From NCBI GenBank assembly GCA_902463835.1, contig CABQGZ010000064.1, positions 1-10,887 on the forward strand: 10,887 nucleotides of DNA, read 5' to 3'. Source of the DNA: an uncultured Lachnospiraceae bacterium. Lineage in GTDB: Bacteria > Bacillota > Clostridia > Lachnospirales > Lachnospiraceae. The translations under genes were made by a program, and so were the position numbers. Positions 1 to 7,493 of this stretch are shown one piece after another; within the stretch, counting starts at the first letter, position 1, and each line of letters opens with the position of its first letter. Below the pieces are notes generated by a model that was not told the DNA's origin, did not search any database, and saw nothing but the letters and a program-made list of their open reading frames with translations.

Positions 1-3000
1 TTCCAGCTCTGTCCGCCCGCTGCATCCGCCCGGCAAGCTCCGTCTCGAAGAACCGTTCCAGATTCCGCCAGGATATCAGTTCCATCTGCCGCTGCTCCAG
101 GCGGCCGTCCGCTGCCATACGCTCCACCTGCTCCTTTACGCTGCCAAAATCTCTGGAAAAATCCAGACACTCCAGCACACGGTGCATGGCGGTTCCCCGC
201 AGAACTGCCACGTTTTCCTCGGCGGCTGCATCCGCATCCTGCATAAACTGCGGCACATAGGGTATCAGCTCCGGTTCTTCAAATGCATAGGAGGTATCGC
301 TCTCCTCCTGGCGCAGACGGTCGATGGCGCGGTGCTTCAATTCTGACACGGACAGCTTGGTCTTCAGCGTGCGCTCCTGTTCATAAGGATAGCAAAAGGC
401 CATGCGGTTCTCCACCTCCTGTATCAGCATCTGGCTGGCATCCTCTGTTAAACAGAGCAGCTGTTCCCTGCTCCACTCCTGCTGTATCGACTGGTCACTC
501 TCACAGGCAGCCAACTCCAGGGGCGTAACCAGATGAATTCGGTAACCGCCCGCCTGACGCACTGATTTTACCTGTAGATTCTTCCGTATAAGCGCCGGCA
601 ATACAAGCTCCAGGTAACAGCCAGCCTTCATTCTTGCCAGAAAATCCATGCAGCCTATCGCCGCCGTCTCCTGCATGGCATAGGCCTCCAGCTTCTCCGC
701 AGCCTTCTTCAGGGTTCCGGTCAGAATCAGCTTCTCCTTCGCCCTGGTCAGCGCCACATAGAGTACCCGAAGCTCCTCCCCGGCGTTCTCCATCTGTACC
801 TGGCGGGCAAGAATCTGACGGGCCAGGGAAGGGATTCGAACACGGCGTTCAAGATCCGTGATATCCAGGCCGATTCCATACTGGGGATGAAGCACCATCC
901 GATTCCGGATATCCTGCTGATTCAAAAGACGCCCCATGCCGGACACAAATACAACCGGAAACTCCAGCCCCTTGCTCTTGTGGATGGTCATGATGCGCAC
1001 CGCATTCTCCGCACTTTCCTCGTCCGCCTCCCCATAGTCCACCTCGTACCGTTCCAGCTGATTGATGTAGCGTATAAAGGAAAACAGGCCGTGGTAGCTT
1101 GTCTTTTCGTAGGCGATGGCCTTCTCGATCAGCATCTCCAGGTTGGCCCGGCGCACCGGACCTGCCGGCAGTGCGTAAACATAGTTCAGATACCCGGTCT
1201 CCTCCAGCACCTGACAGAGCAGTTCATGGATTGGCGTGTCACAGACCCGCTGCCGGAAGCTGTCAAGCTGCCGGAAAAAGGCGGCAAGCTTCTCCTTAAG
1301 GGGGATTTCTGTCCCTTCCTCCCGGTAAGCGAATACACACTGATAGAAGGACAGCTCCGGATGGGGAATCCGAAGCTTTGCCAGCTCCTCCTCCGTCAGC
1401 CCTCCAATGGGGGATTTCAATACTGCAGCCATGGGAATATCCTGCCTTGGATTGTCCAGAAGGCGCAGATAATTCAGCACAGTCTGCACCTCAACTGCCG
1501 CAAAATACCCGGTTCCGGTGGCCGCCACCGCCGGGATCCCATGATTTTTCAGAACCTCCACCAGCTGCTGGCCGTAGGAGCCAATGCTGCGAAGCAGGAT
1601 CACCACATCCTTGTACTCCATAGGCCGAAGCTTCCCCGTCTCCTTGTCCGTCACCAGCTGAAAATCCATAAGCTCCCGGATCTTGCCGGCGATCACAAGG
1701 GCCTCCACCTCCTTTGCGTCCTCCATCCCGTCAAAATCACCCGGGTCTGCCAGAAGCACCTCCGTGTCAAACATGCCGGCCGCCTCGGGTTCGGCAAATT
1801 CCATGCCCCGGTACAGCGCCGCCTGCTCATCATACTCCACATTGCCCAGATCCTTGTGCATGATGTGGAAGAAAATATCGTTGACCGTATCAAGCACCTG
1901 TCCCCGGCTACGAAAGTTCCTGTGCAGATCGATCTTCTGATTTCCGCTGTCCCCTGCTGTGAAGGTGTCGTATTTTTCCATAAAAAGCTCCGGTCTTGCC
2001 ATGCGGAACCGGTAAATGCTCTGCTTTACATCTCCCACCATAAACATATTCCGCTCCCCTGCCACGGCGCCAAGAAGCGCTTCCTGCACATAGTTGCTGT
2101 CCTGGTATTCGTCAATCATAACCTCCGCAAACTGCTCTCTCAGCTCCAAAGCAGTCTGGGTGGGCGCTCTTGTCTCACTGTCCACCAGGATCTCCAGGGC
2201 AAAATGCTCCAGATCGCCAAAATCCATCAGATTTTTCTCCCGCTTTTTGGCGTCGAAGGCCTCCATAAAATCAATGGTCACCTGCACCAGCATCCCGATG
2301 ACGGACCGGTTCTCGTGAAGCTGCTCCACCATCTCCTCCGGCGGCAGAAAAAAGAACTGCTCTGCCAGCTTTTTCTTGGAGTCCTTGATCTCACTGCGCA
2401 GCTCCTGGACATACTGCTTCTTCTTTTCATCCCCCGCGAACTTCCGGGCGGCGGGAAGCCTGCCAAAGGTAACCGCCAAGACCCCTGCGGCGTAATCGGA
2501 AAAGCTGCAGCAGTGGCAAAGCTCCAAAAGCTGCTCCTTCTCCTGCTCCAGCACGGCTTCATACATCCCGGGGCCATCCGATTCCCTGCTCACAGATAGA
2601 CAGCGTTCCATCATCTGCCCCCACTGGGCGGTGACAGCCCCAAGATACGTAAGCAGCGCCTGGTGCACCGGTAATTTTTCAAATTCCTCCAGCGCTGCCG
2701 CCTCATAGGGAAGCTTACAGCCCGTAAGCCAGGCTTTGGGCCAGGGATCGCTCATGGCAAAGTCATACAGCGCAAGGATCGTCTCCTTCAGCTTCTCATC
2801 CGTCTTTCCCGGGGCCAGCGTCTCAGACAGCTTCGTGAATTTGGGATCCTCTTTTGCGTAGTAGGACTCCAACACCTCCTTCAGCACATCCTGCTTCATC
2901 AGCTTCAGCTCGCCATCTTCCCCCACCCGGAAATCCGGCTCCAGATCAATCCTGTGAAAATAATTGCGAATGACAAACAGGCAGAAGCTGTCTATGGTGG

Positions 3001-3301
3001 TAATCTGTGCGTTGTGCAGCAATGTCTGCTGCCGCTGCAGATGTGTGTTGGCGGGCTCCTCCTCCAATTTCCGCTCAATGGCGATACCGATCCGCTCCCG
3101 CATCTCCGCCGCAGCCGCTTTGGTGAAGGTCACGATCAGCAGATGGTCGATATCCACCGGATGCTCCGCATCCGAAATCATGTGTAAAATGCGTTCCACC
3201 AGCACCGCCGTCTTGCCGGAGCCTGCCGCCGCGGAGACCAGGAGATTCCGATCTCTCAGATCAATGACCTGCTGCTGTTCCCTAGTGAATGTCATTCCCA
3301 T
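1..3301 (-). CDS. addA: AddA, helicase-nuclease subunit A (3' end beyond window)
   Basis: AddA is the UvrD/Rep-like (SF1A) motor and nuclease subunit of the AddAB complex, which unwinds and resects double-strand DNA ends for RecA-dependent repair. The 1100 codons present are open without a stop. Visible motifs are Walker A AAAGSGKT (residues 24-31), TFTKAAAAEMR (58-68), Walker B with D397-E398 in VMIDEYQDS, GDVKQSIYRFR, LHRNFRSR, TIHKSKGLEFP (from about 772) and LYVALTRAKEK (T852-K855). The start of the RecB-like nuclease domain is seen at GTAMHRVLE (H1040). Family members are about 1200 residues, so roughly the last 100, including the expected DYKTD nuclease motif, lie outside the window. 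The ATG at 3301 is chosen because AGGAGG lies 9 bases upstream; an ATG two codons later is less well placed. The start lies inside the end of addB (20-base overlap), so the two are co-transcribed and probably translationally coupled. Identification is very secure. Confidence 0.97.
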   Translation of the reverse strand, partial: MGMTFTREQQQVIDLRDRNLLVSAAAGSGKTAVLVERILHMISDAEHPVDIDHLLIVTFTKAAAAEMRERIGIAIERKLEEEPANTHLQRQQTLLHNAQITTIDSFCLFVIRNYFHRIDLEPDFRVGEDGELKLMKQDVLKEVLESYYAKEDPKFTKLSETLAPGKTDEKLKETILALYDFAMSDPWPKAWLTGCKLPYEAAALEEFEKLPVHQALLTYLGAVTAQWGQMMERCLSVSRESDGPGMYEAVLEQEKEQLLELCHCCSFSDYAAGVLAVTFGRLPAARKFAGDEKKKQYVQELRSEIKDSKKKLAEQFFFLPPEEMVEQLHENRSVIGMLVQVTIDFMEAFDAKKREKNLMDFGDLEHFALEILVDSETRAPTQTALELREQFAEVMIDEYQDSNYVQEALLGAVAGERNMFMVGDVKQSIYRFRMARPELFMEKYDTFTAGDSGNQKIDLHRNFRSRGQVLDTVNDIFFHIMHKDLGNVEYDEQAALYRGMEFAEPEAAGMFDTEVLLADPGDFDGMEDAKEVEALVIAGKIRELMDFQLVTDKETGKLRPMEYKDVVILLRSIGSYGQQLVEVLKNHGIPAVAATGTGYFAAVEVQTVLNYLRLLDNPRQDIPMAAVLKSPIGGLTEEELAKLRIPHPELSFYQCVFAYREEGTEIPLKEKLAAFFRQLDSFRQRVCDTPIHELLCQVLEETGYLNYVYALPAGPVRRANLEMLIEKAIAYEKTSYHGLFSFIRYINQLERYEVDYGEADEESAENAVRIMTIHKSKGLEFPVVFVSGMGRLLNQQDIRNRMVLHPQYGIGLDITDLERRVRIPSLARQILARQVQMENAGEELRVLYVALTRAKEKLILTGTLKKAAEKLEAYAMQETAAIGCMDFLARMKAGCYLELVLPALIRKNLQVKSVRQAGGYRIHLVTPLELAACESDQSIQQEWSREQLLCLTEDASQMLIQEVENRMAFCYPYEQERTLKTKLSVSELKHRAIDRLRQEESDTSYAFEEPELIPYVPQFMQDADAAAEENVAVLRGTAMHRVLECLDFSRDFGSVKEQVERMAADGRLEQRQMELISWRNLERFFETELAGRMQRADRAG

Positions 3302-6300
3302 CTGTGATTTCCTCCTTCATTTTTCCCAGAATCTCCTCCGCCTCCCTGATATCCGGCAGTCTCCGGTACTCATATCCCGGCACCTTGCCGTCGAAGCCGC
3401 AGATTCCCCGGTAGGGGCAGTAGTCACAGCCCGTCTTGTCCTTCAGCTGATAGGGGCTGACCGCGATATCCCCCTGGTAGATGTCCGTGCCGATCTGCCG
3501 GATCTTTGTATTGACGAACTCAGACAGGAGCTTCAGCTCCTCCCCACCGGCTTTCCTGGACTTTCTGCTGACACTGGCGTCCCCCATATCCAGTCCGACG
3601 CCGCTTAGCTTCAGCTGTTCAAACACCTTCTCCTGAATCTCGTTTTCATCGACGTTTCCCTTCACCTCAATGACCGGATCGTCAATGTGGTAGTAGAACA
3701 TGCCCGCCGGAACAATCTCCTTGTGCGGGTATTTTGTCTTCAAAATCTCCGCCGCCGCATTCAGGTAGACCACCAGCTGCAGCTGCAGCCCGTGATACAG
3801 GGAAACAAGCTGAAACTGGGTATTTCCGGACTTGTAATCCACCACCTTCACATAGAGCTTGTCCCCCTCCTGCTTCACATCCATGCGGTCGATCCTGCCC
3901 CGAAGCCGCATCCGCTCCTGTTCACTCAGCGTAAAGTTCACCGCCGCCAGGTCGTCCGCGAAGGCAAAGGACACCTCGTAGCCCTCCGGCAGAAAGCTGC
4001 TCTCCTGAATCTGGGCGCTGACGGTCTCGATGGTCTTTTTCAGGATGCGCAGGATACGGTTGACGGTGTACGCGGTGCGGGCATCCTGATACAACAGGTA
4101 TCCGGCATCCTCCACCGTCTCTGTCACCGCCTCCTCTGCCAGCTGCTCCTGCACCGCCGGCGGTACGTCAAACCAGTGATACCCCTGCTCCTCCATCTTT
4201 CTGGAATACCTCTCTAAGGCTTCATGGAACATGCTCCCCATGTCCACCTGGGCAAATTCTCCCAGTTCCCGCTCCTTCACTCCGATGCCATAGGCCATAA
4301 AATGGGCGTAGGCACAGGCGGCGAACCGTTCCAGCCGGGTCACACTGCCCGCCAGGGCCTGGCCGTACAGGGCTCTTGTCACCTCCCGACTCATCCACTG
4401 CTTTTCATAGGCAAAAAAGGCTGCATCCAGAAGGCGCTCCACCTCCTTGTTCCAGTCTTCCCTGCTCCGGTACCAGGCCAGCAGCGCCAGGAATTCCGAG
4501 GAAACCTCTCCCTCTCTAGCCCTGTGAAGCCCCTCAATGAGAAATCGACGGCTGCTCTTTGGCGTCACGATCTGAGAGAATACAGGAAGCGCCTCCAGCT
4601 TTGCCGGTGTCAGCGTGGGAAAAAGCTTTTGCACCATGCCCGTCAGGTAAGATTTCCGCGCCTCCTTACCGCTTCCGTCGGTGCGAAACCAGGTGAGGTA
4701 CAGCTTCCGTGAGGGCTTCGTCATATTCAGATACAGATAAAACTTCTGAATGAACACTTTCTCTCTTGTCCCGGGCGCCAGCTCCATGCCATATTTTTCA
4801 AAAATCTCACGCTCCTGCTGGGAGATCAGTCCTCCAGACTTCTCCGCCCTGGGAATCAGACCGTCGTTCACGCCGGCCAAAAAGAGAATCTTAATATCCG
4901 CCAGCCTGGTTCGCTCAATGTCTCCGATTAGCACCTGATCATAGCCCGGCGGAATGATGCCTACTGTGGACGCCGCGAAGCCGGCCTCCAGCACCTGGCG
5001 GTACTCCCGGATATCCATCTTCTCCTCCGCCAGCAGCTGGGTCAGCTTGTTCAGAAGATCCATCACAATCCGGTAGATCTGGGCGTACTCCCTGGCCAAT
5101 GATTGTCTTCCCTCCGCTTCCAGCCGGATCCTGCGCTCCTCCAGTTGGTTCTGTGTATTTCTTGCTGTAATAAAATGGTAGAGCGCCACGGTCTTCTCCC
5201 TCACGGTGCTCCCCTTCTTCTTAAGAACCGCCGCGAACTCCCCAAACTGCTCTGCCACCGCTTCCCGCAGTTTATTGATATGCTCCAACTCCTCCGCCCC
5301 CTGGGTGCCAAAGACACGCACCCACTTATCCTTCCATCTGCCGAAGCCCCGGATCCGGTTGGCCAGAATATAATTCTCCAGAAGGTCAATCTCTTCCTCC
5401 TTGATGCCCGACAACCCGCAGCGCAGATAGGCCATGATACTCTCGTAGGAAAAATCCTGCTCCACCGCTGTCAGGGCAGACTTGATCATCTCCGTCAACG
5501 GATGGTAGGTAATGGGGGTCTTTTTATCCAGAAAATAGGGAATCTCATACCCCTCAAAAATCTCCGGCACATAATTTCCGTACATCTCCACATCCCCGCA
5601 GACGATGGCCATATCCTGATAGCGGTAGCCCTCCTCGCGAACCAGACGCCGGATCTCACCGGCCAGGAAGAGAAGCTCCTGCCTTGGATCCGCAAGACTA
5701 TAGAGAAAAAGATGCTCTCCCGGATCCGACAGACAGCTGTATCCGCGCTCCTCATCCATTCCTTGGTATCTGAGAGAATCCTCTTCTTTACCGGAATTCC
5801 ACGGGTATGCTTCCCAATTTATCCGAAAGAGATTCCGCTCCAGCCATTCCAGGGGCTTCGCCTGGGAAAATCGGCTCTTTTTTCCATGACGCACCCTCAC
5901 CGGAGCCGCAATTGCAATGTGATTGCGCACCGCGATCTCCGCAAGCGCTTTGACGTTCTTTTTGCTCATGTAAAAAAGATCCTGGGGCCCCGTGATCACA
6001 AAGGGATCCTCCCTCTCATCCAGTGTCACCGTTATATACACCTCACTGGCACACCGCATCAGCTGCTCCAGCAGGGTATACTGGATGGGCGTAAATCCCG
6101 TGAAGCTGTCCAGTACAAGCACGCAGTCCTTAAGCAGCGCAGAGTTTTTCACCTCCTCCGCCAACACTGTAAGAATCTCCTCCGCCGTGATATAATTCCC
6201 CTTCAGATAATCAAGAAACCCCTGGTACATCACCTGGATATCCTCCAGGCGATAACGGAAGGGGGCCGGAAGCTTCTCATCCTCCGCAAGCACCGTCAGC

Positions 6301-6713
6301 TGCGCTGCGCTGATCTGATACTGGGACAGCTCTGAGATCACGGACTTCATCTCATTGATGTAGCCCGGCTTTTTCATATTTTTCTTCAGGATCCGAAGCT
6401 CCGTCTCCTTATCCTCGGCCACCTTGCGCAGCACAAAATTTTTCCCGGTCTCCTCCAGCACCTGGATCCTATGCAGCCCCAGCTCGTCAAAGATCCGGTA
6501 GGCCAGACGCTGGAAGCTTACCACATCAATATTCATAATGCCGTGGTGCTCCTGGCGGCGCACCAGCTCCCGCTGGGTCTGCATGGTGAACTGCTCCGGC
6601 ACCACCACGAAGAACAGCTGATCTGGGTTTTGGGCGGATTGTTCCAGAATGTGCTGGTATATGTAATTGGACTTTCCGCTTCCGGAGCTTCCGAAAATGA
6701 AATGTAATGCCAT
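3282..6713 (-). CDS. addB: AddB, helicase-nuclease subunit B
   Basis: AddB is the partner of AddA. In the Bacillus subtilis enzyme it carries the second nuclease and an iron-sulfur-stabilised fold and takes part in Chi recognition. The protein here is 1143 residues, a normal length. Visible features are a Walker A GSSGSGKS at residues 8-15, the four cysteines expected for the 4Fe-4S cluster (C800 in RFAACAYAHF; C1096, C1099 and C1105 in a C-x2-C-x5-C arrangement) and a RecB-type nuclease core (H830 in GSMFHEAL, D942 in GRIDRMD, D959 and K961 in VVDYKSGN). The start at 6713 is supported by GAGGAG six bases upstream and by the family-typical opening MALHFIFGSSGSGKS. The frame runs seven codons further to a TTG at 6734, but that start has no ribosome binding site and abuts a hairpin. 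Transcription probably begins at the promoter at 6810-6782. The stop lies inside addA. Confidence 0.97.
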   Translation of the reverse strand: MALHFIFGSSGSGKSNYIYQHILEQSAQNPDQLFFVVVPEQFTMQTQRELVRRQEHHGIMNIDVVSFQRLAYRIFDELGLHRIQVLEETGKNFVLRKVAEDKETELRILKKNMKKPGYINEMKSVISELSQYQISAAQLTVLAEDEKLPAPFRYRLEDIQVMYQGFLDYLKGNYITAEEILTVLAEEVKNSALLKDCVLVLDSFTGFTPIQYTLLEQLMRCASEVYITVTLDEREDPFVITGPQDLFYMSKKNVKALAEIAVRNHIAIAAPVRVRHGKKSRFSQAKPLEWLERNLFRINWEAYPWNSGKEEDSLRYQGMDEERGYSCLSDPGEHLFLYSLADPRQELLFLAGEIRRLVREEGYRYQDMAIVCGDVEMYGNYVPEIFEGYEIPYFLDKKTPITYHPLTEMIKSALTAVEQDFSYESIMAYLRCGLSGIKEEEIDLLENYILANRIRGFGRWKDKWVRVFGTQGAEELEHINKLREAVAEQFGEFAAVLKKKGSTVREKTVALYHFITARNTQNQLEERRIRLEAEGRQSLAREYAQIYRIVMDLLNKLTQLLAEEKMDIREYRQVLEAGFAASTVGIIPPGYDQVLIGDIERTRLADIKILFLAGVNDGLIPRAEKSGGLISQQEREIFEKYGMELAPGTREKVFIQKFYLYLNMTKPSRKLYLTWFRTDGSGKEARKSYLTGMVQKLFPTLTPAKLEALPVFSQIVTPKSSRRFLIEGLHRAREGEVSSEFLALLAWYRSREDWNKEVERLLDAAFFAYEKQWMSREVTRALYGQALAGSVTRLERFAACAYAHFMAYGIGVKERELGEFAQVDMGSMFHEALERYSRKMEEQGYHWFDVPPAVQEQLAEEAVTETVEDAGYLLYQDARTAYTVNRILRILKKTIETVSAQIQESSFLPEGYEVSFAFADDLAAVNFTLSEQERMRLRGRIDRMDVKQEGDKLYVKVVDYKSGNTQFQLVSLYHGLQLQLVVYLNAAAEILKTKYPHKEIVPAGMFYYHIDDPVIEVKGNVDENEIQEKVFEQLKLSGVGLDMGDASVSRKSRKAGGEELKLLSEFVNTKIRQIGTDIYQGDIAVSPYQLKDKTGCDYCPYRGICGFDGKVPGYEYRRLPDIREAEEILGKMKEEITDGNDIH

Positions 6714-6719
6714 GGTCTT

Positions 6720-6725
6720 CTCCTC
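6720..6725 (-). promoter_or_regulatory. addB ribosome binding site
   Basis: GAGGAG is followed by six bases (AAGACC) and then the ATG at 6713. It decides the addB start in favour of 6713 over the in-frame TTG at 6734, because the motif lies inside the seven codons such an extension would add. Confidence 0.8.
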
Positions 6726-6734
6726 TATTGTCAA

Positions 6735-6760
6735 AGACCACTGCTTGCGGGCAGTGGTCT
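6735..6760 (-). promoter_or_regulatory. Leader hairpin upstream of addB
   Basis: A perfect 10-bp inverted repeat (AGACCACTGC / GCAGTGGTCT) with a six-base loop lies in the predicted addB leader, about 15 bases after the predicted transcription start and about 9 bases before the ribosome binding site. It is followed on the minus strand by TTTGACAATAG rather than a run of Ts, so it does not look like an intrinsic terminator. It leaves the ribosome binding site free. It could stabilise the mRNA 5' end or bind a regulator; both roles are inference. Confidence 0.55.
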
Positions 6761-6781
6761 GGTGTGGCTCCTTATATAGAG

Positions 6782-6810
6782 ATTTTACACATATTGGGGG
6801 GATAAGTCAA
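6782..6810 (-). promoter_or_regulatory. Predicted sigma-A promoter for addBA
   Basis: On the minus strand TTGACT (6810-6805) and TAAAAT (6787-6782) are separated by exactly 17 bases. Each differs from the TTGACA/TATAAT consensus at one position. The predicted start is near 6777-6775, giving a leader of about 60 bases that includes the 6760-6735 hairpin. The promoter lies between the repeat region and addB, so addBA can be expressed independently of pepF. Confidence 0.75.
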
Positions 6811-6832
6811 CCTCATTTTATATCAAGAGAAT

Positions 6833-6916
6833 TTAGACGCGAAAGGGACGCCCTGGGGAAAGGGGATGTCCATGTTAAACGCGGAAGGGCCGCCCCGGGG
6901 AAAGGGTAGCCCCATG
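6833..6916 (-). repeat. Two 42-bp tandem direct repeats (left flank)
   Basis: Units 6833-6874 and 6875-6916 share the pattern TTAxACGCGxAAGGGxCG, then CCCxGGGGAAAGGG, then a closing CATG. Read on the minus strand they carry the same core (GGGCGTCCCTTTCGCGTCTA-like) as the two units at 7491-7573, so they are the inverted counterparts of that pair. The second unit runs into the terminal inverted repeat of the neighbouring element. Confidence 0.8.
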
Positions 6917-7031
6917 TCAGACGCGCTCTCGCTCCATTCAAAACGTAGCGGACACTAAGCGCGCAGGCTATTTTCATAGCCCGCTTGCTAAGTGCCGACG
7001 TTTTTCAAGGGTCTGTCATGGGGCTACCCTT
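6902..7031 (-). repeat. 130-bp palindromic element, copy 1 (possible structured RNA)
   Basis: The terminal inverted repeats are 21 bp with one mismatch and begin AAGGGTAGCCCCATG. Inside, CGGCACTTAG and CTTAGTGTCCG arms form an imperfect stem, capped by a 9-bp hairpin (minus strand GCGGGCTAT, GAAA loop, ATAGCCTGC; 6984-6963). Strand is set to minus because one apical pair here and others in copy 2 are G-U pairs that form only in this polarity. Aligned with copy 2, the two differ mainly near the apex and in one internal segment, with a single one-base length difference. No target-site duplication is evident. It resembles a MITE by its short palindromic form, but no transposase or known family was recognised. 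Confidence 0.85.
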
Positions 7032-7187
7032 TCTCCGGGGCCACGTTTTCTGCATGTGGAAGTATCTCCTTACTTTATGGCTACATTGTCTACCCGTGTA
7101 TGTATCTCCTTGCTCTAAGGCTGTATTGACTGTACATGTAAATGCCTCTTGCTTCAAAGCTAATATTGGCAGATCAGTAGTGGCGCC
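7029..7187 (+). repeat. Four degenerate tandem units of 39-40 bp
   Basis: Units start at about 7029, 7069, 7109 and 7148. Each opens CTTxCT followed by a GGC/AGC block, and the first two end TATCTC. They resemble the conserved 41-bp units at 7491-7573 (CTTGCTCYGGGGCGTCCC opening) but are much more diverged. The first two can each form a small hairpin at the same place (CCACGT/ATGTGG at 7041-7059; TACAT/GTGTA at 7082-7100). Confidence 0.6.
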
Positions 7188-7196
7188 CCAAGCCCT

Positions 7197-7362
7197 GATT
7201 CACCTTATAGGTAAGCCGTAGACCAGCCCTGGAGCCCAGAGATTCATCCTGTTGGCAAGCCAATAGGCTAGCTCAAAGCCTAGATGCATCCTATTGGCAA
7301 GCCGCAGAACAACCCGAAGTCCCGATTCATCCTGTTGGCAAGCCGCAGAACAGCCTCGGAAC
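7197..7362 (+). repeat. Four tandem GATTCATCC-type units of 39-44 bp
   Basis: Units start at 7197, 7241, 7283 and 7324 and share GATTCATCCTGTTGGCAAGC followed by a CGCAGAACARCC-like stretch. The last two are closest to each other and the first is most diverged. The second unit contains an 8-bp hairpin (CCTGTTGG, CAAG loop, CCAATAGG; 7248-7267) followed by a 6-bp one (TAGGCT/AGCCTA; 7264-7282) that overlaps it. The array ends where element copy 2 begins. The variable spacing (44, 42, 41) argues against a coding repeat. Confidence 0.75.
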
Positions 7363-7493
7363 AAGGGTAGCCCCATGTCAGACCCTTGCAAGACGTCGGC
7401 ACTTAGTGAGCGGACCATGATAGTGGTTCGCGAGCTTAGTGTCCGCTACGTCTGTGCCTGGAGCGAAAGCGCGTCTGACATGGGGCTACCCTT
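7363..7493 (+). repeat. 131-bp palindromic element, copy 2 (possible structured RNA)
   Basis: This is the inverted partner of copy 1. Its 21-bp terminal inverted repeats (7363-7383 and 7473-7493) are perfect. The inner arms ACGTCGGCACTTAG and CTTAGTGTCCGCTACGT pair with bulges. The apical hairpin is GCGGACCAT, GATA loop, GTGGTTCGC (7410-7431), with two G-U pairs possible only in plus-strand RNA. A 2x2 internal loop just below it has GA opposite GA, which could form tandem sheared pairs. Its RNA polarity points away from addB and toward the 3' end of pepF, so any transcript running past the module would be antisense to pepF. Confidence 0.85.

Noticed and set aside
887..2599. A 570-codon open frame on the plus strand, and other long plus-strand frames at 3687-4217, 5103-6335 and 7823-9190
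   Set aside because: They lie opposite addA, addB and pepF, whose minus-strand products have complete family motifs. The antisense translations show no recognisable domain and are rich in residues expected from reading a GC-biased gene backwards.
6714..6734. Upstream TTG start for AddB at 6734
   Set aside because: No ribosome binding site precedes it, the added seven codons contain the good GAGGAG motif for the ATG at 6713, and family members start at MAL-FIFG.
6735..6760. Intrinsic terminator for pepF read-through
   Set aside because: The stem is perfect, but no run of Ts follows on either strand, and it lies downstream of the predicted addB promoter.
7029..7362. CRISPR array suggested by regularly spaced ~40-bp repeats
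   Set aside because: The repeats are degenerate along nearly their whole length and adjoin without distinct spacers of constant length. No cas gene is present.
6902..7493. Insertion sequence or classical MITE
   Set aside because: Short size and terminal inverted repeats fit a MITE, but no transposase and no target-site duplication is visible at either copy, and the apical covariation is not explained by transposition alone. A mobile origin remains possible but is not called.
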